Shown here piece by piece: positions 25,250 to 33,989 of a stretch of DNA of 64,000 nt. The stretch lies in the NCBI GenBank assembly GCA_051209155.1, contig JBPJGB010000002.1; one strand, written 5' to 3'. A model generated the notes under the pieces. It saw only the letters and a list, made by a program, of their open reading frames with translations. It had not been told where the DNA came from and ran no database searches. This DNA is from Actomonas sp051209155 (GTDB taxonomy: Bacteria > Verrucomicrobiota > Verrucomicrobiia > Opitutales > Opitutaceae). The position numbers and the translations under genes are program-made. Each line of letters starts with the position of its first letter. The first letter of the stretch is position 1.

Positions 25250-26004
25250 ACCAAACCAGCAACTCCTCTTCATCCATTGCACTGGTGACCGGTGCCCGTG
25301 GCGGCATCGGCCGCGCCCTCGTCGCGCAGTTGCGGGCACAGGGGCACCGCGTGGCGGCGGTTGGTCGCGTCGCCGAAACGCTCTCGACGGTTGATGCCGA
25401 TGCGCACATCGCCGCCGACACCACCACGCCCGACGGCGCGGCGCAGACCGTGACCGAGTGCGCCGAGCGATTGGGCGCTCCGCCGCAGTTGTTGGCGCAC
25501 TGCGTGGGCAACACGCTCATCACGCCGCTGCATCGCACCAAAGCCGAGGCGTGGCGCGAGGTCATGCGGGTGAACCTCGACAGCTCGTTTCACATGCTCG
25601 CGGCCTGGGTCGGCGCCCTGCAAACGGCGAAGCTCAAAGGCGCGGCGGTTTTTGCCAGCTCGGTCGTCGCGCGCATCGGCGTGGCCAACCACGAAGCCAT
25701 CGCCGCGGCCAAAGGCGGGGTGGAGGCGCTGGTGCGGAGCGCTGCCGCCACCTACGCCAGCGCCGGACTGCGTTTCAACGCCGTGGCGCCCGGCATGACC
25801 GACACACCGCTCACCGCCGGCATGCTCAAGGTCGACGCCATCCGCGAAGGTGCCGGCAAACAATACCCGCTGGGCGGCGTGCAGACGCCCGACGAGGTCG
25901 CCGATGTGATGGCCTGGTTGCTCAGCCCGGCGGCGGCGCGCGTGACGGGTCAGATCATCCCGGTCGACGGCGGTTTCACCACGGTCCGACCGCTGGTCAA
26001 ATAG
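25246..26004 (+). CDS. SDR-family oxidoreductase without the catalytic tyrosine
   Basis: The 252-residue Rossmann protein has the nucleotide motif TGARGGIG near the N-terminus, the ASSV serine, and VNAVAPG-like FNAVAPGMTDTPL in the C-terminal half. The expected YxxxK is IAAAK (in NHEAIAAAK), so the lysine is kept but the tyrosine is isoleucine. The fold and NAD(P) site look intact. It overlaps the photolyase-like gene by ATGA and precedes a DUF4174 gene, a grouping that suggests a common light- or flavin-related role. Reductase activity by the standard mechanism is doubtful. Confidence 0.85.
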   Translation: MNQTSNSSSSIALVTGARGGIGRALVAQLRAQGHRVAAVGRVAETLSTVDADAHIAADTTTPDGAAQTVTECAERLGAPPQLLAHCVGNTLITPLHRTKAEAWREVMRVNLDSSFHMLAAWVGALQTAKLKGAAVFASSVVARIGVANHEAIAAAKGGVEALVRSAAATYASAGLRFNAVAPGMTDTPLTAGMLKVDAIREGAGKQYPLGGVQTPDEVADVMAWLLSPAAARVTGQIIPVDGGFTTVRPLVK

Positions 26005-26022
26005 CCCGTATCCAGAATCCCG

Positions 26023-26415
26023 ATGCATCTGCTCAAACGCCTGTTCACCGCCGGCCTCCTTGGCTCCGTCGCGACCTCCGCCGCCGCCGAACTGGTAACG
26101 GCGCCGCTACCGCCGGACCTGCAAGCCTACCGCTGGCAACACCGTCTGCTGGTGCTGCGTGCGCCGGCGGACGACGATCCCGCCTATCGGCGTCAGCTCG
26201 CCGTGCTGGCGGCGGTGCCGGGCGAATTGGCGGAGCGCGACCTGCGGGTTTTCACCGAGTTTGGGGCGCCGCGTTTTTCGATTGAACTGATCGGCAAGGA
26301 CGGCGGCCGCAAGGACCGTCGGGCGACCGTGCTGGATCCGACGGAACTGTTTGCGATCATCGACGCCATGCCGATGCGGCGCGCGGAGATGCGGCGGGCG
26401 GCGGACAGCTCTTAG
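26023..26415 (+). CDS. DUF4174-domain exported protein
   Basis: The 130-residue product has a signal peptide (cut near SAAA) and a thioredoxin-like DUF4174 pattern: RLLVLRAPADDDPAYRRQL, the FSIELIGKDGG stretch and a terminal LFAIIDAMPMRRAEM. It is last in the operon with the photolyase-like and SDR genes, and such a linkage is also common elsewhere. It is likely periplasmic, and no catalytic residues are evident. A minus-strand cupin gene converges five bases after its stop. Confidence 0.8.
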   Translation: MHLLKRLFTAGLLGSVATSAAAELVTAPLPPDLQAYRWQHRLLVLRAPADDDPAYRRQLAVLAAVPGELAERDLRVFTEFGAPRFSIELIGKDGGRKDRRATVLDPTELFAIIDAMPMRRAEMRRAADSS

Positions 26416-26419
26416 GCGA

Positions 26420-26863
26420 TCAGGGTAGGTATTCGATGCCGTGCTCGCGGCTGATCTCGACGATGCGGCCCATGTCCGGGGCACCGCCCTTGGCAAACTC
26501 TTCGCCGCAGCGGCTGAAGAAGGTTTCGAAGCCGGCGGGCAGGGTGAGGATCCAGTGCTGGCTCGGTGTGTCGCCCACGTTTTTGTAGGTGTGCACGCAG
26601 CCCTTGGGCAGATAGACGACGGAACCGATGGGCAGCTCGGTCCAGGTCTCGTCGAGCCGGTAGCTGATGCGGCCATTGGCCACGAGGAAGATCTCGTCCT
26701 CGTTGGCGTGGCGGTGGAGGGGCGGCCCGCCGCCGGGAGGGGTGGTGTCGAACATCACGGCGATTTTGCCGCCGGTCATGCTGCCATCGAGCATGACACG
26801 ATTCACTTCACCAAAGGCGTGGATGTCTTTGCCGTCTTCGGGCCGAACAAGGATGGGTTTCAT
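26420..26863 (-). CDS. Cupin-domain protein
   Basis: ATG 26863 gives 147 residues. The single cupin barrel has metal-binding motif 1 as GGGPPLHRHANEDEIFLV (His, His, Glu) and motif 2 around LPKGCVHTYKNVG (His). This is a typical quercetinase-like or RmlC-like small cupin. The substrate is unknown. It converges on the DUF4174 gene and appears to be a single-gene unit. Confidence 0.85.
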   Translation of the reverse strand: MKPILVRPEDGKDIHAFGEVNRVMLDGSMTGGKIAVMFDTTPPGGGPPLHRHANEDEIFLVANGRISYRLDETWTELPIGSVVYLPKGCVHTYKNVGDTPSQHWILTLPAGFETFFSRCGEEFAKGGAPDMGRIVEISREHGIEYLP

Positions 26864-27088
26864 GGGAGTCGATTGAAGGCTGGGGAGAAAGGCGTTCGAG
26901 CGGCGTGTGCCGACCGAACTGGTTGCCGCGAGACGCCAACCGAGCACCGCGATCAGGTCAATTCTCCGTCACCGGCGAACCGCTTCCCCGCGGGAAGCGA
27001 CGGTTGATGTGTAACGACACGTCCCTTTCTCCGGCCCCCTTTTCCGGTCTGCCTCGCGAGACCTCCATTTCTGCCCAAGGATTCTTCG

Positions 27089-27631
27089 TTAGCTACGATC
27101 CGCCGGGCCGGTGGCCTGCTGAGGAAGGTCGTGCGCTGGGGGCGGTTCCTTCGCCATCTCAGATGACTCGATAAACAGTTCGATGTTGTCGCTGAAATCG
27201 GTGAAGTCCCAAGACCAGAACCCGATGGATGCCGTCACCCAAGAAAAGACACAAACGAAGGCCGGTGGCTCTCCATCCCTGAAGCGGATGCGATAGACGG
27301 GTGGCGTGCAGAAGGGCACTTGGGCAATACCTTGGACATCGCTCCACTGCTTTGCGGTGGTCTTCCCGTTGCGGTGGATTTCGAGTCGATCCGCGTAAGC
27401 TGAAACCACCGCGAACCGCCACGCGATGTAGGCTATGAGTGCGAGGAAGAGGGGGACGAAGAGGACGCCGAAAATCAGCTCGTCGATCTTGGCGTGACGA
27501 AACGCGTCTGGTTCCAAATCGGTGAGCTCGAACACCAGGAACAGCAAACTGCCCACCAGCATCACCCCCATGATTTTGAACAGCGCGTAGTAGAGCCAAC
27601 TGCTCTTATACCTCCGCTTGAAGAGTATCAT
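27089..27631 (-). CDS. Hypothetical two-helix membrane protein
   Basis: The 180-residue protein has two transmembrane helices (about 18-36 and 50-72) and a soluble C-terminal part that looks like a PH-type beta domain (VVSAYADRLEIHRNGKTTAKQW). I recognise no named family. Base composition here is lower in GC than in neighbouring genes, and the flanks are non-coding, so recent acquisition or decay is possible. Function cannot be assigned. Confidence 0.6.
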   Translation of the reverse strand: MILFKRRYKSSWLYYALFKIMGVMLVGSLLFLVFELTDLEPDAFRHAKIDELIFGVLFVPLFLALIAYIAWRFAVVSAYADRLEIHRNGKTTAKQWSDVQGIAQVPFCTPPVYRIRFRDGEPPAFVCVFSWVTASIGFWSWDFTDFSDNIELFIESSEMAKEPPPAHDLPQQATGPADRS

Positions 27632-27939
27632 GGTTCACGGGGTCTGTTTGCGCTGCTCCTTGGACCGGCGGAGTTGGCGGCCGGTGGCAACGTCAACACG
27701 ACGGGTTGTTTTCATCCCCTCCAATCACCAATTTCCGGTGTTCAGCCAATGCCAACTGCGAACGGCGCCCAGTTTGGCTGCTGTTTGTGCTCGTGCTCAA
27801 TTCAGACTCCGTCCGGCTGAGCTTCGTGCGCACTATCTGCTCGGGACGGTCACCGGCTTCGTTCGCTTGGCTGAAGCTTGCCTGCGGATAGGCGGCCAAC
27901 GCGTTTCGGATCCTCTTTCCTCGTGTCTGATCCGTCGAA
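27632..27939. other. 308-base gap without a convincing gene
   Basis: Short frames on both strands have no recognisable protein pattern and no ribosome binding site. No tRNA, attachment site or strong hairpin is visible. The stretch is lower in GC than the surrounding genes and adjoins the atypical membrane-protein gene. Confidence 0.6.
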
Positions 27940-28335
27940 TCACCCTCGTTGGCCGAATACTTGGTCCACGAGAGCGGTGTCGCAATATTCGACCACCGCC
28001 GTGATCAACCCGGCTTTGACGGTGAAGATCTGACAATAGGTGTTGTGGTAGGCGACGCCGGCGGTGGTCTCGGCCCGACCCGACGATTCGACCACCACGT
28101 GGTCTCCCTCCGCGATCACGGTGTGGAGCTCGGAAACGATGCCTCCTTTGAGCTGACCGAACAGCGGGCCAATGAGGTCCTGCAGCACGCGCTCTTTGCC
28201 TTGGTAGGTGCCGGAAAATTTGGTGCTGCCGATATCGGTCCAAACGAGTTCATCCGCCAGCAGACCGAGACAGGTGTTCATGTCTCCCCGGTTGGCGGCG
28301 TCGAAAAAGGCGAGAACGGTTTCTTTGTTGGTCAT
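27940..28335 (-). CDS. SnoaL/NTF2-like ketosteroid-isomerase-fold protein
   Basis: The 131-residue protein has the SnoaL pattern: N-terminal helix ETVLAFFDAANRGDMNTCLGLLADELVW, then FSGTYQGKERV and a beta sheet ending in FTVKAGLITAVVEYCDT. The fold is used for small-molecule isomerases, hydratases and binding proteins, so the substrate is not predictable. It sits 44 bases downstream of the DJ-1/PfpI gene on the same strand and may share a transcript with it. Confidence 0.85.
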   Translation of the reverse strand: MTNKETVLAFFDAANRGDMNTCLGLLADELVWTDIGSTKFSGTYQGKERVLQDLIGPLFGQLKGGIVSELHTVIAEGDHVVVESSGRAETTAGVAYHNTYCQIFTVKAGLITAVVEYCDTALVDQVFGQRG

Positions 28336-28379
28336 GGGCTGCTTTTAACCGAGATGAACCGATTCGACTATCCCTGAAA

Positions 28380-28964
28380 TCATCGTCCCGACCACGGATA
28401 CTCCATGTAGGTCGCGGTGCGTTGGGCGGTATCGTGTCCGTGGATACGGGCGACGAGGTGGAGGGCGGCGTCGATGCCGGCGCTGATGCCGGCAGCGGTG
28501 ACGATGCGGCCTTGGTCGTGAAACCGGGCGGAGGCGTCGACAGTCGCGGTCGGCGCGAGGGCGGTGAGTTCGTCGAGGTTTTCGTGGTGGGTCGTGACGG
28601 TGAGCCCGTCGAGCAGGCCCGCCTTGGCGAGGACGAGGGCGCCGGTGCAGATCGAGAAGGTGAGCTCGGCGGTTTTGGCCCGATTGGCGATCCACTCCAG
28701 GGTGGCCGGTTGGCGCAAGAGGGGGCGGGTGCCGGAGCCACCAGGAACAATCAGGATATCCGGGCGCGGCACCGTTTCGAGGGTGTGGTCGGGGATGACC
28801 TTCAGGCCGTTTTTGGCGCGGACCGTGCCGGCGCTGATACCCACGGTGTGCACGTGGTAGAGCTGGTTTTGATTCAGCTCGTTGGTGACGGAAAAGACTT
28901 CGAAGGGACCGGCAAAATCCAGAACCTCGACGTCGTCAAACAGCAGAAGGGCGACGGTGCGCAT
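28380..28964 (-). CDS. DJ-1/PfpI-family protein (isocyanide-hydratase or amidase-like)
   Basis: ATG 28964 gives 194 residues, starting MRTVALLLFDDVEVLDFAGP as in PfpI/AraC-linked glutamine-amidotransferase-like domains. The nucleophile elbow is FSICTGALVLAKAG with the cysteine in place, and DILIVPGGSGTRPL precedes it. There is no AraC DNA-binding tail, so it acts as a stand-alone enzyme or chaperone-like protein. The exact activity is unknown. It is upstream of the SnoaL-like gene. Confidence 0.85.
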   Translation of the reverse strand: MRTVALLLFDDVEVLDFAGPFEVFSVTNELNQNQLYHVHTVGISAGTVRAKNGLKVIPDHTLETVPRPDILIVPGGSGTRPLLRQPATLEWIANRAKTAELTFSICTGALVLAKAGLLDGLTVTTHHENLDELTALAPTATVDASARFHDQGRIVTAAGISAGIDAALHLVARIHGHDTAQRTATYMEYPWSGR

Positions 28965-29113
28965 CTGCTGGAAAATGCTGAAAACCCAAGAGCCTGAAAC
29001 GCTGAAATTGCCGGCGGCGGCGTGGGCGAAGAGGCAACGCGGGGCGGCCTGCCGCAAGCAGTCGCCCTACCGGGGCCGGCACGGCCACGGTGGGTTCGGT
29101 GGACGATGCGAGC

Positions 29114-29482
29114 TCAGCTGATTTTCAGCAGGCGTTTGATCTCCTTCAGCAAGGTGTCGAGCGGGGAGGTTTTGCTGATGTAGGTGGAGATCTTGTCGGA
29201 GAGTTTTTCGTCGACGGTCTTGGCGTCGAAGAGGATGCCGGTGAGCAGAATGACCGGGGCTTCGGGCACGAGCTCGGCGAGTTGGTCAACGAGCTCGAGC
29301 CCGTCGGACTCTTCGAGCTGGAGGTCGGTGATGATGAGGTCGGGCGGATCGTCGCGCGCGATGGTGAGGGCTTGGTGCGGGGTGGCGACGCCGGTGAAAC
29401 GGAAGCCGTGGGCTTCGAGCAACTCGCCGAGCAGGTTGCGGATGATGTCTTCGTCGTCGATGGAGAGGATGTGATGTTGCAC
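29114..29482 (-). CDS. Single-domain response regulator receiver
   Basis: This stand-alone receiver of 122 residues starts at GTG 29482. It has the acidic DDED pair at 9-12, phosphoacceptor D53 (IITDLQ), the T in LLTG and a lysine in YISKTSP. There is no output domain. It follows the CHASE3-PAS sensor gene on the same strand by 37 bases and is probably part of the same signalling unit. A kinase must come from elsewhere. Confidence 0.9.
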   Translation of the reverse strand: MQHHILSIDDEDIIRNLLGELLEAHGFRFTGVATPHQALTIARDDPPDLIITDLQLEESDGLELVDQLAELVPEAPVILLTGILFDAKTVDEKLSDKISTYISKTSPLDTLLKEIKRLLKIS

Positions 29483-29519
29483 GGGAAGGAGGGGCTGAAG
29501 GTCTTAAGGTCGGTGGAGC

Positions 29520-30650
29520 TCAGTCGTTGAGATGGAGCGTGACGACGCCGCCGACGACTTTGTCGCTGTCGCGGAGCGGGAAGAGGGAGAAGCGCACGGG
29601 GACGAGGTCGCCGCGACGGTTTTTGAGTTGGGCGGGTTGGTTGCGCAGGTCCTGGCCGCTGCGCAGGGAATGGGTGATGGGTTCGACGAGGGCATTGTCG
29701 CCCGCGGGGGTGTCGAGTTGCACAAACTCGTCGAGCGGGCGATCGACCAGCTCGGCGGTGTCGAGGCCGATGGCGCGGGCCACGGCGGGGTTGATGCGGG
29801 AAATGTTGCGCGCCTTGGTGATGACGAGGACGAGCTCGCTGATCGAATCGACGATGAGGTGGTTGTAGCGGAGCTGGTGGCTGAGGGCTTGGTTTTTCCA
29901 GCGGCTCTCGAGGTTCTCGGTCTTCAGCTGGCGATTGGCTTCGCGAAGCTCGGCGGTGCGTTCGGCGACGCGGGCTTCGAGGCGTTCGTTGTCGGATTGG
30001 AGCAGAGCGGCGGCGCGGCGACGGGCGGCGAGGTCATCGCGGATGAACCAGGCGGCGCCAAGGAGGAGCAGGATGTTGAGACCGGCGCCGAGGTAGAGGG
30101 TGGTGCGGGCGGTTTGGTCGGTGCGGTAGGCGGCGCGGTCGCGGTCGTTGAGCTGCTCGATGAGATTGGCGCGGAGGCGTTGACCGGCGGCGACGATGTT
30201 GTAGAGGCCGCCGTTGGCGGTGTCTTCGGAGAGTTGTTCCTGCACGGAAGCGGTGTCGCCGGAGCGGTGGGCGGCGAGCAGGGCGCGGGCGTGTTCGGCT
30301 CGTTCCTGGAGCAGGGCTTCGAGTTCGGCGACGCCGGCGGCGTTGGTTTCATCGGCATCGGCGAGGGCCTTGGCGACTTCGACATGTTCGGCGAGTTCGG
30401 CAAAGGCGTCGCGGAAGGCGGTTTGGCGGCCGGGGTCGTTGGTGAGCAGGAAGGTGCTTAGCGCGCCGTCGGCGGCGCGGATGGCGGCCACGGTGTCGTT
30501 GACCTCGGTGATGAGGGCGTGGGTGTGGTTGACCCATTCGGACGCGAGTTGGGCGCGTTGGATGTTGCGCAGCGAAACGCCGACGACACCGAGCAGCACG
30601 ACGGCGGCGGCGATGAAGAGGACGAGGAGGATGCGGAAGGTTTTATCCAT
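29520..30650 (-). CDS. CHASE3-PAS membrane sensor without kinase domain
   Basis: The 376-residue protein has an N-terminal transmembrane helix (6-25), a helical CHASE3-like periplasmic domain (about 30-185), a second helix (about 187-206), a coiled coil (210-255) and one PAS domain (about 265-372). It ends right after PAS (VVGGVVTLHLND), with no HisKA or HATPase domain, although such sensors normally end in a kinase. No frameshifted kinase remnant is visible in the 37 bases before the receiver gene. It may pass signals through a partner kinase. Confidence 0.8.
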   Translation of the reverse strand: MDKTFRILLVLFIAAAVVLLGVVGVSLRNIQRAQLASEWVNHTHALITEVNDTVAAIRAADGALSTFLLTNDPGRQTAFRDAFAELAEHVEVAKALADADETNAAGVAELEALLQERAEHARALLAAHRSGDTASVQEQLSEDTANGGLYNIVAAGQRLRANLIEQLNDRDRAAYRTDQTARTTLYLGAGLNILLLLGAAWFIRDDLAARRRAAALLQSDNERLEARVAERTAELREANRQLKTENLESRWKNQALSHQLRYNHLIVDSISELVLVITKARNISRINPAVARAIGLDTAELVDRPLDEFVQLDTPAGDNALVEPITHSLRSGQDLRNQPAQLKNRRGDLVPVRFSLFPLRDSDKVVGGVVTLHLND

Positions 30651-30812
30651 GGGAGGAAGTGGAGGCGGGGAAGGTCCCGCGGCTGCGGGAGCGGAGAACT
30701 GAAAGCGGAAGGCGGACGTCTGAAATGGAGCGCGCGGGGGCGGACGGGTTTCGGGCGGCGGGGATGAAGAGAACGATGAAAGAGAAAGATGGAGTCAGTG
30801 AAAACGAGGAGC

Positions 30813-31472
30813 CTACTCCACCAGAAGGGAGCTCTTGGGGGCTGGGGCTTTCTTTGGGGGCGGGTCCTTGGCGGGGTCGGCGGTGCGGACGACGGTGGCG
30901 GTGATGATCTTGCGATCGGTTTCGTAAGAGTAGACGAATTCCGAGGCGGAGGTCCAATTGGCGTTGAGCGAGGCAGCGACCTTGTCGGCGATGTCGCGCA
31001 GGGCGGGTTTGGCCTTGGTGGTGCGGAAGAAGACGGCGCGGTTGTTGTAGTCGAGGTAGGCGCGGTCTTCGGTCACGTAGCAGACGGCGTGGGCGACCAT
31101 GCCGGCGAGGCGCACGTGAATGAGGCGGGTTTCGTAACCGCGCTCGGGCAACACGTGGTCGGCCAGAACCGCGTAGTCATCGCAGTCGCCGCGGCGGTTG
31201 CGCAGAAACTCGTCCGGGCTTTGAACGTGGTGGAAAAGTTCGAAGCGGAAGGTCTCGAAGTAAGCCGCGAATTTTTTGGGCGTGAGTTTGGGGGTGGCTT
31301 CGAGTTCGCGCAGGGAGATGGCCATGGCGGAGCCGGGCAATACGCCAAACAGAGATAGGCCGAGCACGAGGGTTGAGAGCTGCCGGGCTCGGGAGCGGGC
31401 GCGCGCCCGCGGAGCGCAGCCCGGCTGGGCGGCGCCGCCAGTGAAACGGGCGAGGCGTCGGAACGTGGCCAT
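30813..31472 (-). CDS. Exported transglutaminase-like cysteine protein
   Basis: The 219-residue protein has a basic N-terminus and a signal-like helix (LSTLVLGLSLFGVLPGSAMA). The mature domain has the transglutaminase-like triad: Cys in NRRGDCDDYAVLADHVL, His in VAHAVCYV and Asp in AYLDYNN. Such periplasmic domains act as proteases or peptide ligases, and several accompany c-di-GMP or adhesin systems. The C-terminus is a Lys/Pro-rich tail. The ATG at 31472 may be upstream of the true start, because the first 30 residues are unusually Arg-rich. It lies just upstream of the CHASE3-PAS sensor. Confidence 0.75.
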   Translation of the reverse strand: MATFRRLARFTGGAAQPGCAPRARARSRARQLSTLVLGLSLFGVLPGSAMAISLRELEATPKLTPKKFAAYFETFRFELFHHVQSPDEFLRNRRGDCDDYAVLADHVLPERGYETRLIHVRLAGMVAHAVCYVTEDRAYLDYNNRAVFFRTTKAKPALRDIADKVAASLNANWTSASEFVYSYETDRKIITATVVRTADPAKDPPPKKAPAPKSSLLVE

Positions 31473-31652
31473 GAAAGGAGGGCAGGTCGCGTCGTTGGGG
31501 CGGACGGATTCCTACCTCCTGTCTACATCGGTCGCGAGGCGGTTTTCTTCAGCGCGGCGACCGGGAAATATCTCCCCGAGCCAGGGTGCGAAAGGTGCAC
31601 AACGCCGTTGGGGACGTCGGCGTCCCCCCAGCCCCTTGCAGAGAGGGCCGGT

Positions 31653-33092
31653 CTAGCCGAGCTGGCGGGCGATGAGTCGGCCGAGCGTGGCGAGGGCTTG
31701 CTCGACGGCGGGCGTCCAAGGGAGACCGCAGTTGAGGCGCAGGCAATTGCGGTAGCGGTCGCGCACGGAAAAGAGCAGGCCCGGCGCAATGTTGATGCGG
31801 TGGGCGAGGGCGTCGCGGTGGAGGCGCAGGGTGTCGACGCCGGCCGGCAGCTCGACCCACAGCACGAAGCCGCCCTGGGGTCGGCTGATGCGGGTGCCGG
31901 CGCCGAACTCGCGCACGATGGCCGTGGAGAACTGCTGCACCTGTTCGCGATAAGCGCGGCGGATGGAGCGCAGGTGGTGGTCGTAGCCGCCACTGCGGAG
32001 AAAGTCGGACACCGTCTTTTGCAGCACGAGCGGGGTGGCGAGGGTGTTGGTGAACTTGAGGCGGCGCACGCGCTCGAGGTAGCGACCCGGAGCGCACCAG
32101 CCGACCCGCAGGGAAGGCGCGAGGGTTTTGCCGAAGGAGCTGCAGAGCAGGACGCGGCCGTCGCTGTCCCAGGCTTTGAGGGGTTTGGGGCGGCGATCGC
32201 CCCAGTGCAGGTCGCCGTAAACGTCGTCTTCGATGGCCGGCAGATCGTGCTCGCACAGCAAGTCGTAGAGGGTGGCTTTGCGCGCGTCGCTCATGCAGGC
32301 ACCAAGTGGGTTTTGAAACGCGGGGATGACGAGCACGGCCTTGATGGGAAAGGTTTCGAGCGCGTGGCGCAGGGCATCGAGGCAGATGCCCTCGCGCGGA
32401 TCGGTGGGGATCTCGATCACCTTGAGGCCGAGGGCCTGCGTGGTTTGCAGGATGCCGAAGTAGGACGGGGTCTCGATGGCAACGGTGTCGCCGGGCCGGG
32501 TCACGGCGCGCAAGGCGAGGTTGAGCGCTTCGGTGCAACCGACGGTGATGACGAGTTCGTCGTGGTTGAGGGGCGTGCCGACCTGAAGGTAGCGGCGGGC
32601 AATCTCGCGGCAGAGCGGTGGGTGCGAGTTTTCCATCGCGTAGCGACCGAGCATGGCGGGGTCGTCGCGTCCGGCAGCGCCGAGCAGACGCGCGAGTTTT
32701 TTGTTGGGAAACAAACTGTGGTGCGGGCAGGCGGCACCGAAGGCGACATAGGTTGGATCGGCGGAGACGGCGACAATCTCAGCGGCGAGGTCGCTGACGC
32801 CGACCTCGGACGGGCGCGCCATCGGGCGGGCCATGCGCGGCTCGGGAGCAAGGAGCCCGGGTCGGGCGCGCACGTAGTAGCCGGATTGGGGGCGGGCCTC
32901 GAGCAGGCCGCGATTCTCAAGGACCGTGTAGGCTTGGATGACGGTCGACACGCTCACGTCGCGCTGCATCGCCATGCGCCGAACCGAGGGCACGCGGTGA
33001 CCGGGGCGCAGGGTGCCGTGCTCGATGAGGGCCTGCACCGACTCGGCCAACTGTTCGTAGAGCGTGGACGGGGGAGGCGAGGTGGCGATCAT
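31653..33092 (-). CDS. MocR-type regulator: GntR winged helix fused to class I aminotransferase
   Basis: ATG 33092 gives 479 residues. The first 70 residues are a GntR-type winged helix (LYEQLAESVQALIEHGTLRPGHRVPSVRRMA is the typical start). The rest is a fold-type I aminotransferase, with the PLP lysine likely in SSFGKTLAPSLRVGW. MocR proteins regulate vitamin B6, amino-acid or taurine genes. The target here is unknown; the divergent NarL-type regulator or its own promoter is the nearest option. A GCCAA-N5-TTGGC dyad at 33194-33208 lies in the divergent gap. Confidence 0.85.
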   Translation of the reverse strand: MIATSPPPSTLYEQLAESVQALIEHGTLRPGHRVPSVRRMAMQRDVSVSTVIQAYTVLENRGLLEARPQSGYYVRARPGLLAPEPRMARPMARPSEVGVSDLAAEIVAVSADPTYVAFGAACPHHSLFPNKKLARLLGAAGRDDPAMLGRYAMENSHPPLCREIARRYLQVGTPLNHDELVITVGCTEALNLALRAVTRPGDTVAIETPSYFGILQTTQALGLKVIEIPTDPREGICLDALRHALETFPIKAVLVIPAFQNPLGACMSDARKATLYDLLCEHDLPAIEDDVYGDLHWGDRRPKPLKAWDSDGRVLLCSSFGKTLAPSLRVGWCAPGRYLERVRRLKFTNTLATPLVLQKTVSDFLRSGGYDHHLRSIRRAYREQVQQFSTAIVREFGAGTRISRPQGGFVLWVELPAGVDTLRLHRDALAHRINIAPGLLFSVRDRYRNCLRLNCGLPWTPAVEQALATLGRLIARQLG

Positions 33093-33277
33093 GGCGGGAG
33101 GGCGTGGTGTGGAAGGAAGGGAAGCGCGAATGCGACGTGGGAGGATAACGGACAGGGGGCGCTTCGGCCTAGTCACAGTGCTGAGTTGATGTGGCCAATA
33201 CAGTTGGCGCGACAGCGTATTTTGGGGCGGCACAATTTTGTTCGGCTTGAAGGCGAGAGCGCGCTTGCGCCCGCCAG

Positions 33278-33976
33278 ATGAACGCCCCTATGTCTTTCGA
33301 GGCTTTCATGAGCGTCGAAGTCACAGAAGTCCCCGAATCACCCCGTGTTATCTTGATCGAAGATGAGACGGTCTTCCGTCAGCTCCTCAAGCGGGCCTTG
33401 GAAAAACGGAAGGGGTGGAAGGATGTGGCGGATTATTCCGACGGCTCGGCGGGATTGGAAGCGTGTCTGGAATCGCCGCCGGATTTGCTCCTGGTGGACC
33501 TGCATTTGCCGGGCAAGCACGGTCTGGAAATCGTGCGGGAGCTGCGGCAGCGTGCCCCGGATGTGCGGATTCTCGTGCTGACCGCGCATGCTGAGCCGAA
33601 GCTACCGTCGCAGTTGATGGGTTTGGGCGTGGGGGGCTACGTCGACAAGACGGCGCCGCTGGCCTACGTGATCCAAGCGATCGATACGGTGATGGCGGGC
33701 GGTATGTTTTTCGCGTCCCACGTGCAGGCCGAGAGCGGCCCGGTGGCGGGCGGTGGTTTGCCGCCGGCTAGCACGGCCTTGCCTTCCGTTTTGTCGGCGC
33801 GCGAGCTCGAGGTGGCGCGACTGGTGGCGGCCGGTCGTTCTTCCAAGGAGATTGCATCGGATCTGGATCTGAGCACCCGCACGGTGGAAAAACACCGCGC
33901 CAACATCATGGAGAAGTTGGGGGTGCGCGAAGTCGCCAGCCTTGTGCGCTGGGTGCTGCAGAACGGCCTCGGTTGA
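33278..33976 (+). CDS. NarL/FixJ-type response regulator
   Basis: The 232-residue protein has a receiver domain with phosphoacceptor D74 (LLLVDLHLPG), the threonine in LVLTAHAE and a lysine in YVDKTAPL. A LuxR-type helix-turn-helix follows (LSARELEVARLVAAGRSSKEIA). An internal ATG at 33290 is an alternative start. No cognate kinase lies adjacent. The hybrid kinase at 35033 is nearby on the same strand, but PhzF intervenes on the other strand. Confidence 0.9.
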   Translation: MNAPMSFEAFMSVEVTEVPESPRVILIEDETVFRQLLKRALEKRKGWKDVADYSDGSAGLEACLESPPDLLLVDLHLPGKHGLEIVRELRQRAPDVRILVLTAHAEPKLPSQLMGLGVGGYVDKTAPLAYVIQAIDTVMAGGMFFASHVQAESGPVAGGGLPPASTALPSVLSARELEVARLVAAGRSSKEIASDLDLSTRTVEKHRANIMEKLGVREVASLVRWVLQNGLG

Positions 33977-33989
33977 GGCGTTCGCCGGT

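Noticed and set aside
27632..27939. Integron attC site or tRNA in the gap
   Set aside because: No paired core sites and no cloverleaf could be formed by eye.
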